Both the position numbers and the translations under genes were made by a program. The notes beneath the pieces are model-generated. The model saw only the letters and a list, made by a program, of their open reading frames with translations. It was not told the DNA's origin and did not search any database. DNA of 9,295 nucleotides from Peptococcaceae bacterium (GTDB taxonomy: Bacteria > Bacillota > DSM-12270 > Thermacetogeniales > Thermacetogeniaceae), in NCBI GenBank assembly GCA_003160265.1, contig PLQY01000019.1, forward strand, positions 1 through 9,295. Reading direction: 5' to 3'. Shown in pieces: positions 1 to 4,567 of the stretch; the stretch's first letter is position 1; every line of letters begins with the position of its first letter.

Positions 1-1916
1 TGCACCACCAGGAACTCCAGCTTCTCCAAGCCAGAACGGATGTGGTTGCTGTTTGAGTCGGTGAGCACCGGGTTCTCGCCCAGGATGTACATCGCCTTGA
101 CAGTGCCATAGTTGGCCCCCTCGAACATCTCCGGGATCTTCAGCCCGACCTTGCCTGGCAGGGACACACCCCAGGCCTGCTCGAACTTGGCCCGGACATT
201 GTCGTCGTTCACATTCTGGTAGCCCTGGTAGACGTTAGGCAGGGCGCCCATGTCGCAGGCTCCCTGAACGTTGTTCTGGCCGCGCATCGGGTTGACCCCG
301 GTGTTGGGCTTGCCCAGGTGCCCGGTCAGCATGGCGATGTTGGCGCAACTCATCACATTCCTGGTGCCGCAGACGTGCTCGGTGATCCCCAGGGTATAGT
401 AGAGACCGGCCTTCTTGGTGATGGCGTAGAGGCGGGCGACATCATAAAGCATGCCCACCGGCACCCCGGTGATCTCGGAGACGCGTTCCGGTGTGTAACT
501 GGCCACCGTCTCCTTGAGAGCATCGAAATTCTCGGTGCGCTCCTCGATGAACTGCTTGTCCTGCAGGTCTTCCTTGATGATGATGTGCATCAGGCCATTG
601 AGGAGGGCGATGTCGGTGCCGGACTTGAGCTGCAGCCAGTAGTCAGCCTCCTCGGCCAACTCGGTGCGCCGCGGGTCGATCACGATCAGTTTGGCGCCCC
701 GGCGGTGGGCCTGTCTCATCTTGCATCCGATAACCGGGTGGGCCTCGGTGGGGTTCGTTCCGATCAGGAACAGGAGTTCCGAGCCGTCAACGTCACTGAT
801 GGGGTTGGTCATTGCTCCGCTGCCGAAAGAAGTGGCCAGACCGGCCACGGTCGGAGCGTGTCAGGTACGGGCACAATGGTCGACGTTGTTTGTGCCCATC
901 ACCACCCTCGTGAATTTTTGCACCAGGTAATTCTCCTCGTTGGTGCACCTGGCGGAACTTAGTGCCGCAAAGGAATCGGCGCCGTGCTTGTCCCTGATCT
1001 CCTTGAAGCGGGTGGCGATCAGACCGAGGGCTTCTCCCCAGGTGGCTTCCTCGAACTTGCCGTTCTTCTTGATCAGCGGCTTGGTGAGACGCTTGGGGTT
1101 GTGGACATAGTCCCAGCCGAATCGCCCCTTGACACAGAGGGCGCGCCCGTTGACGGGGCCGTTCGTGGAAGTCACGCCTACGATTTTGCCGTTCATGATG
1201 TTGAGATCGAAGTTGCAACCGACACCGCAGAAGGGACAAGTTGTCCTGACCCTCTTGAGCTCCCAGCGGCGGCCCTTGCCGCGCATCTGCTTCTCGGTCA
1301 GTGCCCCGGTCGGGCAGACAGAGACGCAGTTGCCGCAAAAGACGCAATCTGATTCGATATATGGGGTGTCGCCAAAGGGAGCCACCTTGGTGCCAAACCC
1401 CCGGTAGGCGAAGTCCAGGATGTCCTTGCCGGTTATCTCGTTACACGCCCGGATACACTTGCCGCAGACGATACACTTGTTGAGGTCGCGGACGATGAAG
1501 GGGTTGCTCTCCTCCAGGTCGTAGTGATGCTCCTCGCCTTTAAAAGATCCCTTCGTGACGCCGTAGGCGTAGCAGTACTCGGCAAGCCTGCAGTCGCCCA
1601 TTTTCTCGCAGGTCAGGCAGTCCATCGGGTGGTTGGCCACCAGCAGCTCTAGAATGGTCTTCCTGGCTTCCATCACTGCCGGCGTGTCTGAGCGCACCAC
1701 CATGCCCGGCGTGACAGTCGTCACGCACGATGCCGGCAGGTTGCGCATGCCGGCGATCTCCACCACACAGATGCGGCAGGCCCCCACCGAGCTCAGGCAG
1801 GGATCGTAGCAAAGCCGGGGGATATGAATCCCGATGGACTCTGCGGCGTCCAGGACCGAGGTGCCGGCCGGAACCTCAACATCCTTCCCGTCGATAGTCA
1901 ACTTGATCAGATCCAC
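1..1916 (-). CDS. fdhA: Second selenocysteine formate dehydrogenase catalytic subunit, 3' end outside window
   Basis: This is an isozyme of the full-length catalytic subunit in this window. From GTG 1916 about 638 residues are visible, and the frame stays open to the left edge through the expected LEFLVVQ motif. UGA at codon 352 (861-863), in the context DHCART-U-HAPTV, is read as Sec and followed by a SECIS hairpin. Without recoding the gene would seem to stop at 861. Ligand numbering matches the other copy: C36/47/50/64, H96/C100/C103/C109, C148/151/154/158, C191/194/197/201 and C227/230/234/261, with Lys263 in CVKGR and His353 after Sec. An extra Cys40 (CYDPC) is peculiar to this copy. The molybdopterin domain continues intact with GTNPTEAHP, DPRRTE, SGTDIALLNG and NPMRGQNNVQGACDMG. 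Unlike the first fdhA it does not follow a diaphorase gene here. A Moco/Tuco riboswitch candidate and three terminators precede it, so its expression is probably tied to metal-cofactor supply. Confidence 0.93.
814..860 (-). promoter_or_regulatory. Bacterial SECIS element of the left-hand fdhA
   Basis: This is the Sec insertion signal for the UGA at 861-863. On the minus strand, 18 nt separate the UGA from a GGUCU loop closed by a perfect 6-bp stem GUGGCC/GGCCAC (832-848). An outer GCUCCG/CGGAGC pairing (852-857 with 814-819) extends it. The loop and spacing are identical to those of the first fdhA although the stem bases differ, which indicates a conserved structure. Confidence 0.88.
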
Positions 1917-1926
1917 GCACATCACT

Positions 1927-1932
1927 CCTCCC
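1927..1932 (-). promoter_or_regulatory. Ribosome binding site of the left-hand fdhA
   Basis: GGGAGG lies 10 nt before GTG (1914-1916) and 4 nt before ATG (1920-1922). The other two catalytic genes use GTG with 11-nt spacing and align from that residue, so GTG 1916 is favoured. ATG 1922 would add two residues. Confidence 0.6.
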
Positions 1933-1981
1933 AGAAATTCTTAACGCTCAGGTCATTGTCTCTTTCCTCAGCAAAAACTCT

Positions 1982-2031
1982 TTTTAAAAAAGGTGGGTTG
2001 CCCCTATCTTGCCCTTGAAAGGGGCAACCCG
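1982..2031 (-). terminator. Intrinsic terminator 3, just upstream of the left-hand fdhA
   Basis: On the minus strand, GGGTTGCCCC and GGGGCAACCC form a perfect 10-bp stem around a 16-nt loop. ACC and TTTTTT follow. It is the strongest hairpin in the leader, about 55-60 nt before the ribosome binding site. It would block read-through from the truncated paralogue and also most leader transcripts unless it is antagonised. Confidence 0.7.
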
Positions 2032-2079
2032 GGTGTGAGAAAAAGTGGCTTGAAACCCCAAATAAATGGGGACGCCAGC

Positions 2080-2111
2080 AAAAGAAAAACATCCGACCGC
2101 GGTTGGATGTT
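2080..2111 (-). terminator. Intrinsic terminator 2 in the leader
   Basis: AACATCC (2105-2111) pairs with GGATGTT (2088-2094), with a further ACC/GGT pairing inside the loop. TTTCTTTT follows (2080-2087). It is a second minus-strand terminator-like hairpin, about 30 nt after the first. Confidence 0.55.
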
Positions 2112-2139
2112 ACATATCCCTGACTAACCAGGACCTGCC

Positions 2140-2179
2140 AAAAAAGAAAGGCCGGATCCCGGGTAGGCAGGACCAGGCC
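2140..2179 (-). terminator. Intrinsic terminator 1, riboswitch expression platform
   Basis: On the minus strand, GGCC-U-GGUCC pairs with GGAUCC-GGCC (9 bp, two single-base bulges), followed directly by TTTCTTTTTT (2140-2149). The 5' stem segment CCTGCC can instead pair with GGCAGG just past the T-run (about 2135-2140), a possible antiterminator. Its place right after the aptamer suggests ligand-dependent termination before the left-hand fdhA. Confidence 0.6.
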
Positions 2180-2213
2180 ATCAAAGACGTTGATGTCTCA
2201 TCAGACGCTGATG
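2179..2213 (-). repeat. Two tandem small hairpins between aptamer and terminator
   Basis: CATCAGCGTCTGATG (2199-2213) and the related 17-mer at 2179-2195 (stem CATCAA/TTGATG) are adjacent perfect 6-bp stem-loops sharing a CGTC(T) loop. TGATG of the first can also pair with CATCA of the second, giving a mutually exclusive alternative. They sit exactly between the aptamer P1 and the first terminator, where an expression platform belongs. Confidence 0.6.
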
Positions 2214-2215
2214 CA

Positions 2216-2312
2216 AGCTCCTTTCCAACCACGGGGGGCAAACCCGTTTCCAGGCTTACCGAATGGCCCTGCTGCCATAGCCTTCAGCCTTAGGCAGGCA
2301 GGACTCGGAGCT
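2216..2312 (-). ncRNA. Probable molybdenum/tungsten cofactor (Moco/Tuco) riboswitch aptamer
   Basis: This is a structured leader RNA upstream of the left-hand fdhA. P1 is AGCUCC (2307-2312) with GGAGCU (2216-2221). Inside, CCUGC(C)UGCC pairs with GGCAGCAGG around a canonical 11-nt GAAA-tetraloop receptor (CCUAAG … UAUGG). A separate hairpin, AAGCCUG-GAAA-CGGGUUU, supplies the GAAA tetraloop, followed by GCCCCCCG and GGAAAGGAGC. A tetraloop/receptor pair, the sequence pattern and the position upstream of a Moco/W-enzyme gene agree with the Moco RNA class (Rfam MOCO_RNA_motif), from memory. Which metal form it senses cannot be read here; the Tuco variant is plausible because many clostridial FDHs use tungsten. 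A terminator follows within 40 nt, which suggests transcriptional attenuation. Confidence 0.75.
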
Positions 2313-2323
2313 GTATTCACTTG

Positions 2324-2329
2324 TCTATA
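2324..2329 (-). promoter_or_regulatory. Candidate -10 box for the riboswitch leader
   Basis: TATAGA on the minus strand lies about 12 nt before the first base of the riboswitch P1 stem, a sensible distance for a start site just ahead of it. No good -35 hexamer sits at 16-18 nt: TTGACG at 2340-2345 is too close (10-nt spacing). The call therefore rests on position and a single box. Confidence 0.25.
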
Positions 2330-2364
2330 ACGTATAATTCGTCAACAACTTGCTGTTTCCTGCT

Positions 2365-2396
2365 TTTCAATCCACGCCCCCGTGCGGGGGGGCGAC
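2365..2396 (-). repeat. Solitary type I-C-like CRISPR repeat (orphan)
   Basis: The 32-nt sequence on the minus strand begins GTCGCCCCCC and ends GGGGGCGTGGATTGAAA. It contains the GC-rich partial palindrome (CGCCCCC … GGGGGCG) and the GTGGATTGAAA tail typical of type I-C repeats. I found no second copy in the window, so there is no array and no definable spacer. It lies between the stop of the truncated paralogue and the riboswitch leader. It could be a relic of an array or a repeat captured by recombination. Confidence 0.7.
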
Positions 2397-2492
2397 AGCT
2401 ATTTTTCCTTGCAGGCGCTCATTTAATGCCTGTCTCTCGATGTCGGAAGCTTGACTATCTTTTCCAACCGAACATCTAACCTCGTGCCTCGA
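2397..2492. other. Spacer after the truncated paralogue, nothing recognised
   Basis: Continuing the paralogue's frame past its TAA gives no resemblance to the missing FDH C-terminal domain before another stop near 2370. One short stem (CAGGC/GCCTG, near 2412-2432) has no T-run. No promoter, terminator or small gene was supported. Confidence 0.5.
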
Positions 2493-4211
2493 TTACGGCC
2501 ACTGCAGGCCCTGGTCGTCTATCCTGGCATAGCTGAAGCCGGCGAACAGCGGGGCCAGCGAGGCCATCTCGGCGTAAATCTGCTCGGGATTCCGGTAGTT
2601 CATCGGGTAGCCGATCCTGGCGCTCAGCTCGGAGATCACCTGCCAGTTGGTCTTGCCCGCCAGCGGCTCGATCGCCTTGCATACCCGCTGCACCCTGCGC
2701 CTGGTATTGGTGAAGGTGCCGTCCGTCTCTGCAAAGCTGGCGGCCGGGAGCACCACGTCGGCATACGCTGTGGTCTCCGACAGGAACATGTCTTGCACCA
2801 CCAGGAACTCCAGCTTGGACAGGCCGGACCTGACCAGTTCGCTGTCCAGGCCATCGCGCACCGGGTCATCGCCCAGGATGAACATCGCCCTAAGGGCACC
2901 GTCTTTGGCCCTGTCAAACATCTCCTGGATGGTCAGCCCGGGCGCCCCGGGCAAGGAGACTCCCCAGGCGCTCTCGAACTTGGAGCGTACCCCCTGGTCG
3001 CTGACTCGCTGATAGCCGGGGAGGGCATTAGCCAGGGCGCCCATGTCACTCGCTCCCTGGGTGTTGTTCTGGCAGCGCAACAGGGTGATATTGATGAACT
3101 CCTTGGAGAGCTCCTCGCAGGTCGGGTCCTCGCAGCCCCTGGCCGCATGGCAGGTACGGGCATAATGGTCGATGTTGTTGGTGCCCATCGCCGCCCTGGC
3201 GAGTTTCTGCAGCAGGTAGTTCTCCTCGTTGGTGAACCGGGCCGAGCTGATTGCCGCGAATGAATCAGGCCCGTTTACATCCCCGATCTCCTTGAGCCGC
3301 TCCGCCACCAGGTCGAGCGCCTCGTCCCAGGAAGCCGGAACAAGCTGTCCGTCCTTCCTGATCAACGGTGTTGTCAGGCGCTGGTCGCTGTGGATGAAAT
3401 CCCTGGTAGCGAACCGTCCCCTGATGCAGAGAGCATTACCGTTGACGGGGCTGTCCGCGTACGAGGTCACTCCGACGACCTTGCCGTCCTTGACGCAGAG
3501 GTTTAAATTGCAGCCGGCGCCGCAGAAGGTGCAGGTCGTCCTGACCTTCTTGAGCTCGAAGCGGCGGCCCGTTCTCCACATCTGCTTCTCGGTCAATGCC
3601 CCGACCGGGCAGAAGGAGACACAGTTGCCGCAGAAGATGCAGTCAGATTCGGCATAGCTGATATCCCCGAAGGGGGTCACCTTGGTGTTGAAGCCGCGGT
3701 AGGCAAAATCCAGGATGTTCTTGCCGGTCACTTCTGCGCACGCCCGGATGCACTTGCCGCAGACGATGCACTTGTTGAGGTCGCGGACGATAAAGGGGTT
3801 GTCATCCTCAAGGTCGTAGCTGTGCTTGTCGCCCAGGAACGGGCTCCCCTTGATGCCATAAAGGTAGCAGTATTCGGCCAGTTTGCAGTCGCCCAGCTTC
3901 TCACAGGTCAGGCAGTCCAACGGGTGGTTGGCGATCAGCAGCTCGAGAATGGTCTTCCGGGCCTCGATCACCGCCGGGGTATTGGTGCGTACCACCATGC
4001 CGGGGGCTACCCAGGTGACACACGACGCCGGCAGGTTGCGGATGCCGTCGATCTCCACCACGCACAGGCGGCAGGCCCCTACCGAGCTCAGGTCGGGGTC
4101 GTAGCAGAGGTGGGGGATACGGATACCGACCACTTCAGCCGCATTTAAAACCGTGGCGCCGGCCGGAACCTGAACCTCTTTCCCGTCAATGGTCAATTTA
4201 ACCAGTTCCAC
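2493..4211 (-). CDS. Truncated, internally deleted FDH alpha-like Fe-S protein (Cys at the Sec position)
   Basis: This is a paralogue of the catalytic subunits on either side, closest to the left-hand copy (shared stretches such as AWGVSLPG and TEKQM). From GTG 4211, which has GGGAGG 11 nt upstream like its paralogues, it has 572 residues. A longer frame starts at 4271, but its first 20 residues have no counterpart in the paralogues. All N-terminal Fe-S ligands are kept: C36/47/50/64, H96/C100/C103/C109, C148/151/154/158, C191/194/197/201 and C227/230/234/262. The Sec position is Cys354 (TGC, context DHYARTC-HAARG), and the conserved Lys after the last cluster ligand is Arg (CIRGR). About 168 residues between this Cys and the QNN motif are missing, replaced by a short unrelated stretch. 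The protein ends TAA right after QWP, so the last ~154 residues (pterin dinucleotide domain) are absent. It is very unlikely to bind a bis-pterin cofactor. Either it is a decaying copy whose frame is still open, or an electron-transfer protein reusing the NuoG-like wire. Confidence 0.75.
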   Translation of the reverse strand: MELVKLTIDGKEVQVPAGATVLNAAEVVGIRIPHLCYDPDLSSVGACRLCVVEIDGIRNLPASCVTWVAPGMVVRTNTPAVIEARKTILELLIANHPLDCLTCEKLGDCKLAEYCYLYGIKGSPFLGDKHSYDLEDDNPFIVRDLNKCIVCGKCIRACAEVTGKNILDFAYRGFNTKVTPFGDISYAESDCIFCGNCVSFCPVGALTEKQMWRTGRRFELKKVRTTCTFCGAGCNLNLCVKDGKVVGVTSYADSPVNGNALCIRGRFATRDFIHSDQRLTTPLIRKDGQLVPASWDEALDLVAERLKEIGDVNGPDSFAAISSARFTNEENYLLQKLARAAMGTNNIDHYARTCHAARGCEDPTCEELSKEFINITLLRCQNNTQGASDMGALANALPGYQRVSDQGVRSKFESAWGVSLPGAPGLTIQEMFDRAKDGALRAMFILGDDPVRDGLDSELVRSGLSKLEFLVVQDMFLSETTAYADVVLPAASFAETDGTFTNTRRRVQRVCKAIEPLAGKTNWQVISELSARIGYPMNYRNPEQIYAEMASLAPLFAGFSYARIDDQGLQWP

Positions 4212-4288
4212 GCTCGCAAATCCCTCCCAACGTCTTAATCCCAATTTTTTAAACTGGAATCTCAAGATCAAAAAGTTGCAATTTTTAA

Positions 4289-4296
4289 GCTGTCAT
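4289..4296. repeat. 8-bp target-site duplication, left copy
   Basis: GCTGTCAT directly abuts the left terminal inverted repeat of the 185-bp element and is identical to the copy at 4482-4489. Confidence 0.72.
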
Positions 4297-4481
4297 GTAA
4301 CCGCTCAGCCTGCCTCAAGGAAAGATTCAAAAAGCACATCATCTTGGCTTGAGGGTAGCCTTGTTGGCTAGTTGATTCCGCTCGCTCCCCAAAGCAATAG
4401 GTCGCTCACTGGAATCAACTAGCCAACTACAATAGGTTTCATCTGCTATAAATTTTACGATGGACTAGCCTGAGCAGTTAC
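4297..4481. mobile_element. 185-bp MITE-like non-autonomous element, probably IS66-family-related
   Basis: The element has imperfect terminal inverted repeats: GTAACCGCTCAG at 4297-4308, and on the other strand GTAACTGCTCAG ending at 4481 (one mismatch in 12). It is flanked by perfect 8-bp direct repeats GCTGTCAT at 4289-4296 and 4482-4489, as expected of a target duplication. IS66-family elements are known for GTAA termini and 8-bp duplications, so a non-autonomous IS66 derivative is my inference. It has no coding capacity and is more AT-rich than the flanking genes. Inside are a 17-bp perfect inverted repeat (4363-4379 with 4411-4427) and a second stem (CCTCAAG 4313-4319 with CTTGAGG 4348-4354), so most of it can fold. 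It lies between the full-length fdhA and its truncated paralogue and interrupts no recognisable gene. Confidence 0.75.
4363..4427. repeat. 17-bp perfect inverted repeat inside the MITE
   Basis: GTTGGCTAGTTGATTCC (4363-4379) is the exact reverse complement of 4411-4427, with a 31-nt spacer. Neither strand has a T-run after the stem, so it does not look like an intrinsic terminator. It is more likely part of the folded structure of the mobile element. Confidence 0.85.
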
Positions 4482-4489
4482 GCTGTCAT
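4482..4489. repeat. 8-bp target-site duplication, right copy
   Basis: GCTGTCAT directly abuts the right terminal inverted repeat (…GTTAC) of the element and is identical to the copy at 4289-4296. Confidence 0.72.
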
Positions 4490-4567
4490 AGCCTCAAGTC
4501 TTTACGCGGGAGGGCGCGGTACGTACTGATCCTTTAAGGATGATTCGGCCCCGTTCATGCTCTGGCT
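4490..4567. other. Spacer after the full-length fdhA, no clear terminator
   Basis: It holds a 13-nt palindrome ATCCTTTAAGGAT (4529-4541) but no T-run, so I see no intrinsic terminator here. Transcription from the diaphorase-fdhA pair may continue through the MITE into the truncated paralogue. Confidence 0.4.

Noticed and set aside
861..863. Apparent nonsense codon ending the left-hand FDH frame
   Set aside because: It is UGA at the conserved Sec position, followed by a good SECIS hairpin, and the frame continues with family-typical sequence. It is recoding, not a pseudogene.
318..962. Long plus-strand open frames (for example 318-962, 2451-3263, 4673-5620, 8159-8812)
   Set aside because: They run antisense to well-supported FDH and diaphorase genes, have low-complexity GC-driven translations and no recognisable motifs.
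2052..2073. CCCCATTTATTTGGGG hairpin in the leader as a fourth terminator
   Set aside because: The stem is only 4-5 bp and is followed by TTTC rather than a real T-run.
2365..2396. A true CRISPR array
   Set aside because: Only one repeat copy is present and no second repeat or spacer series occurs nearby. It is kept only as an orphan repeat.
4212..4271. Upstream ATG start (4271) for the truncated paralogue
   Set aside because: The extra 20 residues have no counterpart in the paralogues, and the GTG at 4211 has the same ribosome-binding-site spacing as the other copies.
4529..4541. ATCCTTTAAGGAT palindrome as terminator or operator
   Set aside because: It is short, has no T-run and no repeated copy nearby, so there is too little to call it.
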